NCBI GenBank assembly: GCA_934130375.1
Contig: CAKOXW010000001.1
Coordinates: 434,001-498,000 of the forward strand
DNA: 64,000 nucleotides
Reading direction: 5' to 3'
Source: an uncultured Bacilli bacterium
Lineage (GTDB): Bacteria > Bacillota_I > Bacilli_A > RF39 > UBA660
The notes below the pieces were generated by a model. It made no database searches and was not told the origin of the DNA. It saw only the letters and a program-made list of their open reading frames with translations. The position numbers were made by a program, and so were the translations under genes. Shown one piece after another: positions 7,637 through 16,296 of the stretch; position 1 is the first letter of the stretch, and each line of letters opens with the position of its first letter.

Positions 7637-7938
7637 TATTTTTCAACTATACTTGTGATTTTAACTTTAGTATATGGTTGTCTGTGTCCTTGTTTCTTAT
7701 GATAATTGTTCTTTTGTCTAAACTTAAATACAACTACCTTCTTTTGTTTACCATGTTTAACAACTTCACCTTTAACAACTACATTAGTTAAATATGGTTT
7801 ACCAGCAACACCATTAACCATTAGAACTTTGTCAAAAACAACTTCACTTCCTGCTTCATTATCTAATTTTTCGATATAGATTTCAGATCCAGGTTCAACA
7901 TAATATTGTTTTCCACCAGTTTCGATTATTGCTTTCAT
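7636..7938 (-). CDS. rplU: Ribosomal protein L21
   Basis: 100 residues from ATG 7938 (MKAIIETGGKQYYVEPG), with AAAGGAGG well placed; an in-frame ATG ten codons upstream overlaps this ribosome site and is rejected. The sequence shows the L21 pattern (RQKNNYHKKQGHRQPYTKVKI) that binds 23S rRNA. It is the first gene of rplU-prp-rpmA and has a structured leader and a promoter upstream. Confidence 0.97.
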   Translation of the reverse strand: MKAIIETGGKQYYVEPGSEIYIEKLDNEAGSEVVFDKVLMVNGVAGKPYLTNVVVKGEVVKHGKQKKVVVFKFRQKNNYHKKQGHRQPYTKVKITSIVEK

Positions 7939-7939
7939 A

Positions 7940-8037
7940 ATTTTACCTCCTTTATAACTTAGACTCACCGTTAAGGTACTTATAAAGTTTATAACCTTTT
8001 CCGAGCGGTTGAAGACCGAGGTCTTTCAAACTACTAA
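7940..8037 (-). promoter_or_regulatory. Structured leader of rplU (L21-leader candidate)
   Basis: The 100-base untranslated region on the minus strand contains a GAAAGACC/GGTCTTC hairpin, an ACCGCTCGG-AAAAGGT segment and a conserved-looking CCTTAACGGTGAGTCTAAG close to the ribosome site. Firmicutes carry an autoregulatory L21 leader at this place; the match is positional and by hairpin layout, not by alignment. Confidence 0.55.
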
Positions 8038-8067
8038 ATAATACCATAAAATCTAGGGTTTAGTCAA
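8038..8067 (-). promoter_or_regulatory. Promoter of rplU-prp-rpmA
   Basis: TTGACT (8067-8062), 18 bases, TATTAT (8043-8038) with a TGG extension before the -10, on the minus strand. Confidence 0.6.
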
Positions 8068-8103
8068 CATTTTTGCGTATTTTTAATGTTTTTTTAATTT
8101 CAC

Positions 8104-8131
8104 CATCAAAAAAGACTAATAATCTAGTCTT
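8104..8131 (-). terminator. Terminator of the 742-residue membrane-anchored protein gene
   Basis: AAGACTA/TAGTCTT hairpin with six T on the minus strand; the stop codon at 8116 lies inside it. Confidence 0.7.
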
Positions 8132-10344
8132 TTAAAATGCATACTACTATATTTAACATCAAATGCAACTTTTTCTATCTTTGATGCATTTTTATAATAA
8201 ATATCAACTGTTAATTTATTGCCATTATAATTTTTTACAAGGAATAATGAATTTAAATCATTTCCAACAGTAGTTAACACATCATCAGATATTTTTTCTA
8301 ATTTGCCATTATTATATTTAGTCAAAGTACATGAATAATCATTTAAACAATCAGTATATAGCATATAATCATTGCCAATAGTAAAGAAACTATTAGATTT
8401 TTCATAAGACTTACCAATCTTACCATCTTCAATCATAGTTATTATACTATTATCTTCAGTAGTATAATAATTATATATCTTCTTTACACTATTTAAAAAA
8501 TTAACATTACTATCAATTAATTTAATATCATCAGAAGAATAAGTTTTTACTGAATATAATTCACCTGCAGTATTTAAAACATAGATATAACCATTATTAG
8601 TAATTATCTCATCATTAATACCTACTGCATTTTCAAAAGGATCATATTCATACATTTTACCTATAGAACTTATAATATTAAGACTTATTTCCTTACCTTC
8701 TTTTACTTGTGATACATAATCAACATATTTACCATTTAATTGTCTTTCAATAGAACCAATTATTAATTTCTTTGTATTGTCATCAAAACCTACTATGTAT
8801 TCAGTACCAATAAGTGTAAATGGAATTTTTTCATTTGTATCTAGAGTTGCTGTATTAACTACTTTATAGTAAAAATCAACTTCCTCTTGTTTTGAAACAT
8901 CATATATTTCAACAACTAAATTCTTGTATTTACTCTTTAACTCTTTAATAAAAGTCATTTCTTTTTTACAATATTGATTAGCTTCATAGCAAAATAAATG
9001 CATCTTTATTTCCTTATTAGGCTTATCTTTATCACCTATATAATATTTTAATTCCACTTCTTCTTTATTAGCAGTTTTATAATAATATATTTCATTATCG
9101 ATAATATACTTTTTATAATCTTCTAAAGATTTTAAGGAACTCATATTAACTTTATTATCTTGATTTATCTTTTTATAAATAATTGTCTTAGTATCAAAAT
9201 TAACATTTTTAAGAAAAGTAACATCTTTTACAACTAACTCACTCTTACCATCTTTATAGTAATATATATCATTTAATTTATAATTACCTTGTTCTTTTCT
9301 AATAAGTTCATTTACTTCTTTATTTTTATCAGTAGTAGTCTTTACAGTATAGTATGAATTACTAGACCACTCATCATAACTACAATTATCACTTAAATAT
9401 TCACTATAAGTACATAGAATTTTTTCTTCATTTGTAATTTCTAAATCTTTACCTAATTCATCATCATTAACAATTTTTAATTCATTATTATTGATTGTAG
9501 TGTAATAAAAATCATTTAAAATATTACTATTGTCTATATTGTTATTATATATGTTTGTAACATCATCTAAAATTCTATTATTTTCACCAGTTTTGAAATT
9601 ATATGCATATAACATATAAAATCCCTTGCTTGCATCCTTCTCTCTAAAATAATAAAATTTATTATAATGAGCACTGAAATAATATGTATCTACATATCCT
9701 GTTGGTGCGACTGATATCTTAGTTTTAGAACTACCATCATTATTAGAATAATAATATACTTCTTCTTCATTTGAATAATAAGTATAAATAAAACCAGTAT
9801 CTATTATTTGTTTTATATTTACATATTCATTTTCTTCAAATGACAATAATTTATTTTTGTTATTATTTTTAATATTATATACTATCAAACTAGTATCATC
9901 ATAATATATTACATTTTTACCATCATAAGTAAATTTAGCATACATTACATTTGTCGCTATCTTATTTGTTTCCTTTTTTAAAATATCATATAAATATAAA
10001 TTTTTTTCGTTTATATATACAATATAACTATCTGATGTATCTGCTATTAAAGCACTATTTTTCTCTTCATCATATTCATTAAGAATAACAATTGGTTTTT
10101 CCATACCCTCTTTAAAATATTTTAATTGTTCATTTTCAACAAACAATACTGAATTATCAATCTTTTTTGTATTTTTACTATTTAGCAATAAAAATGTAGC
10201 TGCACCACCAATTACTAATAAAGCAACTATTAATATTATTATTACTTTCTTAGATAAAGTTTTCTTTTCATCATTGCTTTCTGATTTCTTTTCTTCTTTC
10301 GTAATATCTTTCTTATTTTCTTTTTCTTTACTTCCCTTACCCAT
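8116..10344 (-). CDS. Large membrane-anchored extracytoplasmic protein, unknown function
   Basis: 742 residues. A 30-residue Lys/Glu-rich cytoplasmic tail is followed by one membrane helix (about 32-54, IIILIVALLVIGGAATFLLL) and a long outer region of short aromatic strands repeated many times (VYINEKNLYLYDIL, YYYSNNDGSSK, YIYVLNTAGELY), which suggests a beta-propeller or similar all-beta fold. Cysteines are scattered (near 320-330, 450-460 and 685-690). I recognise no catalytic motif. It may be a surface or sporulation-septum protein; this is guesswork. It is a single-gene unit between the rplU promoter and the HD hydrolase gene. Confidence 0.6.
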   Translation of the reverse strand: MGKGSKEKENKKDITKEEKKSESNDEKKTLSKKVIIILIVALLVIGGAATFLLLNSKNTKKIDNSVLFVENEQLKYFKEGMEKPIVILNEYDEEKNSALIADTSDSYIVYINEKNLYLYDILKKETNKIATNVMYAKFTYDGKNVIYYDDTSLIVYNIKNNNKNKLLSFEENEYVNIKQIIDTGFIYTYYSNEEEVYYYSNNDGSSKTKISVAPTGYVDTYYFSAHYNKFYYFREKDASKGFYMLYAYNFKTGENNRILDDVTNIYNNNIDNSNILNDFYYTTINNNELKIVNDDELGKDLEITNEEKILCTYSEYLSDNCSYDEWSSNSYYTVKTTTDKNKEVNELIRKEQGNYKLNDIYYYKDGKSELVVKDVTFLKNVNFDTKTIIYKKINQDNKVNMSSLKSLEDYKKYIIDNEIYYYKTANKEEVELKYYIGDKDKPNKEIKMHLFCYEANQYCKKEMTFIKELKSKYKNLVVEIYDVSKQEEVDFYYKVVNTATLDTNEKIPFTLIGTEYIVGFDDNTKKLIIGSIERQLNGKYVDYVSQVKEGKEISLNIISSIGKMYEYDPFENAVGINDEIITNNGYIYVLNTAGELYSVKTYSSDDIKLIDSNVNFLNSVKKIYNYYTTEDNSIITMIEDGKIGKSYEKSNSFFTIGNDYMLYTDCLNDYSCTLTKYNNGKLEKISDDVLTTVGNDLNSLFLVKNYNGNKLTVDIYYKNASKIEKVAFDVKYSSMHFKRLDY

Positions 10345-10402
10345 ATTTACTCCTTACTACTTATTTTAATTCTATTATACAACATTGTAGTTTTTTATTC
10401 AA

Positions 10403-11044
10403 TTATAGTTTTTTTCTTGTATGCTTTTTACTTAATGCATAATCGCTAACTTCTTTAAAATTAGTATCATAATTATATCTATTTTGACTAAATAATAACC
10501 ACATTTCAGAAAAACTATAACCTTGTTCTAATAAGGCTTTAACCTCACTATTATTTATTGAAATATTATTTGGCTGATTATTTAAATCAACAAGGTTATT
10601 ATCACCATATAATTTAGCTTGTAAATCACATTCTAACTTATCACAAAAGAAAGCGAAAATAGCTTCATTTGTTTTTCTTTCATCAAATTCCATTACTAAA
10701 TTCATAACTTGTTCTTTATCTAAAAGATTATCAAGTATTTTACATACTGCTTCATGACCAAGTTTTTCTTTTTCTTCTTTAGATATTTGAAACAAAGTTA
10801 AATCACCTATACCTATTTCTTCTAATTCATGAACTGTAAGCATACATATTACTTTTCTAATATCAATATTATATTTATACTCAGAATACATTGCAATTGC
10901 TAACATCTGTGTTCCATAAATATGCTCAGCAACACTCTCTAATCTATCCCCTTTTACATTCCAATCTTTCCATCCTGTTCTAATTAAATGCTTTAACTTA
11001 TTACAAAGTACATAAAAATTAAATACATTTTCACTTTTTCCCAT
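10403..11044 (-). CDS. HD-domain hydrolase (YfbR/HDDC2-like)
   Basis: 213 residues from ATG 11044 (MGKSENVFNF), which has GGAGGG in front; an upstream in-frame ATG lies in the preceding terminator and is rejected. The HD metal site is readable: AEHIYGT (first His), HELEEIGIGD (HE in place of the usual HD pair) and D189-type DKLECDLQAKLY near the C-terminus. Relatives include the dNMP 5'-nucleotidase YfbR and human HDDC2. Note the HE variant of the HD pair. Substrate uncertain. Confidence 0.75.
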   Translation of the reverse strand: MGKSENVFNFYVLCNKLKHLIRTGWKDWNVKGDRLESVAEHIYGTQMLAIAMYSEYKYNIDIRKVICMLTVHELEEIGIGDLTLFQISKEEKEKLGHEAVCKILDNLLDKEQVMNLVMEFDERKTNEAIFAFFCDKLECDLQAKLYGDNNLVDLNNQPNNISINNSEVKALLEQGYSFSEMWLLFSQNRYNYDTNFKEVSDYALSKKHTRKKL

Positions 11045-11078
11045 AAAACCCTCCAATACCATTATTATACTACAAAAT

Positions 11079-11113
11079 AAAAAGTAGTACATATCTTTTA
11101 ATGACTACTTTTT
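11079..11113 (-). terminator. Terminator of the P-type ATPase gene
   Basis: AAAAAGTAGT/ACTACTTTTT hairpin (10 bp) followed by TTTTTATTTTG on the minus strand. Confidence 0.75.
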
Positions 11114-11125
11114 ATTTATTTTAAC

Positions 11126-13612
11126 TTATATAAAATTATTTCTTCTTTTTATAAACTTAACTATTTCATACCAAAATACAGATAAAAATGAAAGTATAAT
11201 AACTAATAACATTTCTTTTAAATTAAGACTTACTAGATTTAATATATCTTTTAATGGTGTATAAGTTATTAATACAATACCTAGTAATACAAGTACATTA
11301 GATATTATCATTACTTTATCTTTTACTAATTTTTTTATTGATTGATAAGCATAATCATAATTACTTGAATTAACTTGTACTAAGAATATATTAGCAAATA
11401 TAATAATTAATAATCCAAAAGTTCTTGCTTTATTTATATCACTTTTCATAACTACATAATAAGTAATAAATGAGAATAAAAATATTACAAAGCCTTGAGT
11501 GATACTTTTAAATAAATTTCTTCTAGTTACAATTCCTTCATTTATATTTCTTGGACCTCTTTTCATGATATTTGTATCACTTGGTTGTCTTTCGAGTACA
11601 ATTGAGCATGTTGGGTCAATTAATACTTCTAATATAACAATATGAAGTGGAAGAAGTAATAAATTAGTTGGCTCTATATTTAATATTGGTGCGATTAGAG
11701 ATGATAACGCAATAGGAATATGAATAGCAAGAATATATTCAATTGCTCTTTTTATATTATCATATATTCTTCTACCATCTTTTATAGTATCAACTATGGT
11801 AGTAAAATTATCATCCAGTAATATTAAATCAGCAGCCTCTTTTGAAACTTCACTACCTCTACCCATAGCAATACCAATATCTGCTTGTTTTAGTGCAGAT
11901 GCATCATTAACTCCATCACCAGTCATTGCAACCACTTCATTTATTTCTTGAAATGCTTTTACTATTCTCATTTTGTGTTCAGGAATAACTCTTGAAAAAA
12001 TTGAAACATCTTTTATCTTTTCTTTTAATTCTTTATCACTCATTTTATCAAGTTCTAAGCCAGTAATAATTTTATCAGTATTTTTCATACCTATACTTTT
12101 GGCAATAGAACTTGCTGTTATTCCATTATCACCAGTAATCATAACTACTCTAACTTTTGCTTCATTACATATTTTTATATCCTCAATAACACTTTCTTTA
12201 GGCGGATCAATTAAACCAACTATTCCATCATATTTTAAAGTAATATCTTCTAAATTATCAGGTAATTCATTTTCATTAGGAAATGTACAGCTTGCAACTC
12301 CAATAACTCTTAATCCCCTTTTCTGCATACTTTTTACTTCATTATATATCTTATCAATTGCATCTTTCTTTAATTTACAAAGCCTAATAATACTTTCACA
12401 AGACCCCTTTACAGTTAACAATACCTTGTTCTTCTTACTCCACGCACTACCTACTACTTTTAACTCATTTGAAAAAGGGTACTCCTTAATTTTATCTAAT
12501 ACAAATATATCCTTTTTGTATATATCATGCTTTTTAGCATAATTAAACATTGCTTTTTCCATAGGATCATATGTTTCTTCTTCACATGATAAACACATAT
12601 TAGTAATAAATTCTTTAACATTATCTGTTTTAACATCTGCAACTTCCATTATATTTTTTGTAATTGTTCCTGTTTTATCAACACATAACACTGATACTGC
12701 ACCAAGTGTTTCAACTGAAGAAAGTTTTTTTACAAGTGAATTCTTTTTTGCAAGTCTCCATGCGCCCATTGATAAAAATACTGTTAAAACAACTGGGTAC
12801 TCTTCTGGTATCAAAGACATTGCAAGAGTAACACCTGATAAGATGCTTTTTACTAATCTATCAGAAAAACTCAAATTAGATAAATTAATAAATGTTAGAA
12901 TAGTAACTAGTAGGAATAATACTAAAGCAATTAGCGCGCATATTTTTACTAGGGCATCAGTTTGCTTTTCAAGGGGTGTTTTACCACTACTTGCCTTATT
13001 TATATTGATACCTATTTTTCCATATTCAGTTTCATTACCAATTTTATCTACTTTAATTATTCCAGTACCTTGTTCAACTAAAGTACCCTGATATACATAA
13101 TTACTCTTCCAATAATCCTTAGAGTTATTATTATCGCAACTCTTAAAGACACCAACTGATTCTCCTGTCAAACTTGATTCATCAACTTTTAATCCACTAC
13201 ATTTTAATACATAACCATCTGCAGGTATTTTAACCCCTTCATGTACATACATAATGTCATTTGGCACGAGTTCGCAACTAGGTATTAATATCTTTTCATT
13301 ATTTCTTAAAACTTTTATTTTAGGCTCAGATAAGTCTTTTAATGCATTTAAAGTTTTATCAGTTTTCCACTCTTGTATAATATCTATAATTATTATTCCA
13401 AAAATAAATATAAACATTATAACTCCATCTCTTACCTCACCAAGCGCAAAATAAATTGTTGATGCGGCAATAAGAAGCAAAAACATTGGTTCACAAATAA
13501 TATGAATTATTTTAACTATAAAACTCTCTTTTTTATTAGTAACTATTTCATTTTTTCCGTACTTCTCCCTTAATTCAAGCACTTCTTTATCATTTAAACC
13601 CTTAATTTCCAT
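11126..13612 (-). CDS. P-type cation-transporting ATPase (calcium-type)
   Basis: 828 residues, full length. The N-terminal cation-ATPase segment (GLNDKEVLELREKYGKNEIV) is followed by membrane helices at 40-82 and 222-290, the actuator TGES (149-152), the M4 ion-site motif PEEYP (269-273), the phosphorylation site D312-KTGT, the hinge TGDGVNDA and a C-terminal bundle of helices. The protein couples ATP hydrolysis to cation export across the cytoplasmic membrane; PEEYP rather than a heavy-metal CPx motif points to Ca2+ or a similar hard cation. It is monocistronic with a terminator on either side. Confidence 0.93.
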   Translation of the reverse strand: MEIKGLNDKEVLELREKYGKNEIVTNKKESFIVKIIHIICEPMFLLLIAASTIYFALGEVRDGVIMFIFIFGIIIIDIIQEWKTDKTLNALKDLSEPKIKVLRNNEKILIPSCELVPNDIMYVHEGVKIPADGYVLKCSGLKVDESSLTGESVGVFKSCDNNNSKDYWKSNYVYQGTLVEQGTGIIKVDKIGNETEYGKIGININKASSGKTPLEKQTDALVKICALIALVLFLLVTILTFINLSNLSFSDRLVKSILSGVTLAMSLIPEEYPVVLTVFLSMGAWRLAKKNSLVKKLSSVETLGAVSVLCVDKTGTITKNIMEVADVKTDNVKEFITNMCLSCEEETYDPMEKAMFNYAKKHDIYKKDIFVLDKIKEYPFSNELKVVGSAWSKKNKVLLTVKGSCESIIRLCKLKKDAIDKIYNEVKSMQKRGLRVIGVASCTFPNENELPDNLEDITLKYDGIVGLIDPPKESVIEDIKICNEAKVRVVMITGDNGITASSIAKSIGMKNTDKIITGLELDKMSDKELKEKIKDVSIFSRVIPEHKMRIVKAFQEINEVVAMTGDGVNDASALKQADIGIAMGRGSEVSKEAADLILLDDNFTTIVDTIKDGRRIYDNIKRAIEYILAIHIPIALSSLIAPILNIEPTNLLLLPLHIVILEVLIDPTCSIVLERQPSDTNIMKRGPRNINEGIVTRRNLFKSITQGFVIFLFSFITYYVVMKSDINKARTFGLLIIIFANIFLVQVNSSNYDYAYQSIKKLVKDKVMIISNVLVLLGIVLITYTPLKDILNLVSLNLKEMLLVIILSFLSVFWYEIVKFIKRRNNFI

Positions 13613-13667
13613 ATTATCTCCTCAAAAATAGTATATTCTTATATAATTAAATATTACTATACCAACT

Positions 13668-13698
13668 AAAAAAAATCAATTCCATCTTAAGAATTGAT
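13668..13698 (-). terminator. Terminator of the 87-residue ORF
   Basis: ATCAATTC/GAATTGAT hairpin (13676-13698) with eight T on the minus strand. Confidence 0.7.
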
Positions 13699-13720
13699 AT
13701 TAAGTATTTAACTATTCAAT

Positions 13721-13984
13721 TTACCTATTATTTTTTGGCAAATCAATTGCCCAATTTTCTAAATTTTTAATACTCTCCTCATGTTCTTTATATAATTCAA
13801 TTAATTCTTTTGTTTCAATGTTTTCACTATCTTTTAGAATTTTTAAATTATAGTGTAAATTCTTACCAATTAGTTTATATCCAGTAGGTAACTTATCGAA
13901 TTTATATTCATTTTTAAAGCATATAAGTGTTGCTTCCAGCCTCATTTTTAAACGTGTCAAATTCGCCCCCTTTAAAACTTTCAT
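13721..13984 (-). CDS. Small hypothetical protein, start uncertain, perhaps a gene fragment
   Basis: Up to 87 residues, ending NWAIDLPKNNR. I do not recognise it. The ATG at 13984 has only GGAAAG far upstream, whereas AAAGGGGG lies inside the ORF before a TTG at 13960, so the start is doubtful. A second ORF of 54 codons (13914-14078, same strand, next frame) overlaps its N-terminus and looks equally protein-like (EAPVDVVKKWLRNN); joining the two by one frameshift would give a single longer protein. A frameshifted remnant is therefore as likely as a real small gene. Confidence 0.35.
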   Translation of the reverse strand: MKVLKGANLTRLKMRLEATLICFKNEYKFDKLPTGYKLIGKNLHYNLKILKDSENIETKELIELYKEHEESIKNLENWAIDLPKNNR

Positions 13985-14394
13985 TACTTAATTCTTTCCA
14001 TACAATAGAAATGAAATTATTTCTTAACCATTTTTTTACAACATCTACTGGTGCTTCATTTTTTACACTATTAATCATCTAAATTGTCTTTTTTAAATAA
14101 TAACAAAAAATCAACTTCTTTTAGAAATCGTTTCGAAGTATTTTTCGGAGTATAAAATTAAAACAAACCCATAAAATAAGGGTTTGCTATATATTATTTG
14201 GTGCATAAGAATAGCACATTTGAAAATCGGCATAAATTTAGAAAAATTGGTTAAATTTATCATTAAAATATGAAAAAAATCTAAGGCTTCAAAAGTTTCC
14301 TAGGCACATCACGATAAAAAATATACACTATTTATTGTGAAAACGCAATACTTTTGATAATCCTTTTAAACTTAATTACATATCAATTATGAAA
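13985..14394. other. Non-coding gap with gene debris
   Basis: About 410 bases. The right edge of a possible broken ORF reaches 14078. A terminator-like hairpin with a conserved neighbour sequence lies at 14146-14186. I see no intact gene in the rest. Confidence 0.5.
14146..14186 (-). terminator. Terminator-like hairpin, repeated near tRNA-Ala
   Basis: CAAACCC ATAAAATAA GGGTTTG on the minus strand followed by TTTTAATTTTATACTCCGA. The loop and the trailing ATACTCCGAAA recur at 43538-43575. It probably ends the gene at 14395-15399. Confidence 0.6.
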
Positions 14395-15399
14395 TTATGC
14401 ATTTTGATAAGGATTATGATTATCTAGATTTCTAACTAATTTTTTTACATTTTCATTTCCAACTGATGTAATTGTAGTTTTTATGTCTGGATCTTCATCC
14501 CAATTATATACTCCATCAATTTCATGGCTTTCTTTAAATGTTAAAGTAGATAAATCAACTTCCAACGATTTGTTATATTTTCCAAAAGCAATACTTATTA
14601 TATTCTCGTAACCTTGAACTAATAATTTATAATTTGAATGGGCTAAATATCCCTTTGAAAAAGAACTAATTTTTAATTTTTTATCTTGTTGATATAAAAT
14701 TGCTATTCTTTTTGAAAGAACACTATATAATTCAATTAAATCTTTTTTTATCGATTTTGTTCCAATAATTTCAGCCAAATCCATTTCAAACAAATATTTA
14801 TTCATATCCTTGCATTGTTTAGGCCAAGTATGATTTTTAATTTGTTCATCTATGTGACTGTTCCAAATATTAGTTATAATTTCAACAGCAATATACTTTC
14901 CTACAAGTAAATTTTGTTCTTCTATTTCAATAGTCTCATCAATTTTTCTTTTAGGATAATCTGCTAACCATTCTCCAATAATATTTCTAATTTTAAAAGT
15001 TTGTCCTTCAAAATCATCATATTTTCCCAGACCATTATCCATAAAATACGTATTTATAACACTTCTATCAAAATCGCTTAATTTATAATTTGCTTTAATT
15101 AAATAGTCATTATCTTTATCACTGTATACCATATCCATATGTGGTATTACCTGTTTTTTATCAGTTTTCCAATCTATAGTTATAGACCAATCTCTTTCTA
15201 CCTTACGTTCAAAAAATCTTTGAAACAACTTTTCATTTTCATATAATGAATCTTCAACTAACATCTTACTTTCAAAAAAATATAGAAAGTTTATAAACTC
15301 TGATGTTAAAAAACTTGGTTCATATCCATTTTTTACTTTATACATCATATACTCAACTATTAAGTCATCTACTGTTAATTTATGTTCTAAATTTACCAT
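14395..15399 (-). CDS. Hypothetical protein, unknown function
   Basis: 334 residues from ATG 15399 (MVNLEHKLTVDDL), preceded by GGGAGG; an ATG six codons upstream overlaps the ribosome site. No signal peptide or membrane helix is visible. The protein is acidic and Trp/Tyr-rich; an N-terminal half with short helices leads into a region with SFSKGYLAHSNYKLL and a C-terminal beta-like part ending NHNPYQNA. I do not recognise the family. It lies in a stretch of broken genes and may be accessory cargo. Confidence 0.55.
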   Translation of the reverse strand: MVNLEHKLTVDDLIVEYMMYKVKNGYEPSFLTSEFINFLYFFESKMLVEDSLYENEKLFQRFFERKVERDWSITIDWKTDKKQVIPHMDMVYSDKDNDYLIKANYKLSDFDRSVINTYFMDNGLGKYDDFEGQTFKIRNIIGEWLADYPKRKIDETIEIEEQNLLVGKYIAVEIITNIWNSHIDEQIKNHTWPKQCKDMNKYLFEMDLAEIIGTKSIKKDLIELYSVLSKRIAILYQQDKKLKISSFSKGYLAHSNYKLLVQGYENIISIAFGKYNKSLEVDLSTLTFKESHEIDGVYNWDEDPDIKTTITSVGNENVKKLVRNLDNHNPYQNA

Positions 15400-15784
15400 A
15401 AAATCCTCCCTGTACATGAATTATTATAACATATTTTTTTATGATTTTTACATAAACTTTTCGTGCATAAACAATTTAATTTTAACAAATATTTTTATTA
15501 CTTTTTGGTACCAACTCGTGTATTCGTTTTCAGCAGGATAATGCGTCAGACAACAACTACCAAGTGGGTAGTTTATCCCAGTATTTAAAGGTTTTACAAG
15601 ATATACTAATGTCATTTTAAATTTGTCTTACATCTGTACTAATAATTTATATCTAAATTCATGTCATTTTTATTAAAAATTGGTCAAAAGTATAAAAACC
15701 ATTATAACATTTGTACTAACATTTGCTATAACAAAAAAGGCGATAAAGTAACAACGCTGTGTCCTAAATATTAATTTTTTTAAA
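15400..15784. other. Intergenic stretch with a compact hairpin structure
   Basis: No gene seen. It holds the hairpin structure at 15536-15578 and AT-rich sequence in which words such as GTACTAA and ATTTGTCTTACAT recur loosely, without a clear repeat unit. Confidence 0.5.
15500..15590 (+). other. Orphan structured segment, possible IS200/IS605 right-end remnant
   Basis: GGATAA (15536-15541) pairs with TTATCC (15573-15578); nested and nearly coaxial is ACTACC-AAGTG-GGTAGT (15556-15572). Between the arms lies GCGTCAGACAACA. A subterminal hairpin with this layout is what IS200/IS605 right ends and TnpB-associated guide RNAs look like, but no transposase or TnpB remains. The base composition is less AT-rich than its surroundings. 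Confidence 0.3.
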
Positions 15785-16176
15785 TTATATGGCCACAAAA
15801 TTGGTACATTTTTTTATATTTTTATAATTGTTGATGATAGTACAGGTACTTCAATAATACCATAATGTATTATAATTATTAATTCCTTTTTTATTTAATA
15901 TAGGTATTAATTTTAATGGTTCATTTAAAATATTTTCTCATTTATATCTTAAATAAAAAATACGATCATTATATTTTTCTTTTTCAATTTCTTGATAATC
16001 AATAGCAGGAAATTTAATTTGCAATTTCTTTATATAATTTATTACTTCAGTTCTAGTCACAGGTTTAGATATTTCAACTTGTCTAATTCCTCCATTAAAT
16101 TCAATTTCTTGGTATCTATTTATCCAACCATTATTAAATAAGTTTGCATATATAATCTTTCCTTTATTAAATGCAT
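15785..16176 (-). pseudogene. Broken small gene (frameshift and stop codons)
   Basis: An ATG at 16176 sits behind AAAGGAGTTGATTAGT, but its own frame stops after 18 codons. Shifting by one base right after the ATG opens a protein-like frame (AFNKGKIIYANLFNNGWINR, then EIEFNGGIRQVEISKP) that runs to a TGA at 15938; reading continues past it (ENILNEPLKLIPIL) to another TGA at 15851 and then to 15785. Loss of one G from ATGGCA and a TGG to TGA change would explain both lesions. The original product is unknown. Confidence 0.6.
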
Positions 16177-16203
16177 ACTAATCAACTCCTTTCAAGCATA
16201 TAA

Positions 16204-16232
16204 AAAAGGTTAAACAAAATTAACCCTTTTTA
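16204..16232 (-). terminator. Terminator of the ATP-grasp gene
   Basis: GGTTAA/TTAACC hairpin flanked by A and T runs, able to work in both directions. Confidence 0.6.
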
Positions 16233-16296
16233 TATTTAAAGTCGATTAGTTCGACTAATTTCCCTATGGTGCCCTAAAGGAAGAAGTAGAACAACT

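Noticed and set aside
15785..16176. In-frame TGA read as Trp (recoding)
   Set aside because: Genes throughout the window use TGG for Trp and TGA as stop; the ORF also has a frameshift, so it is simply broken.
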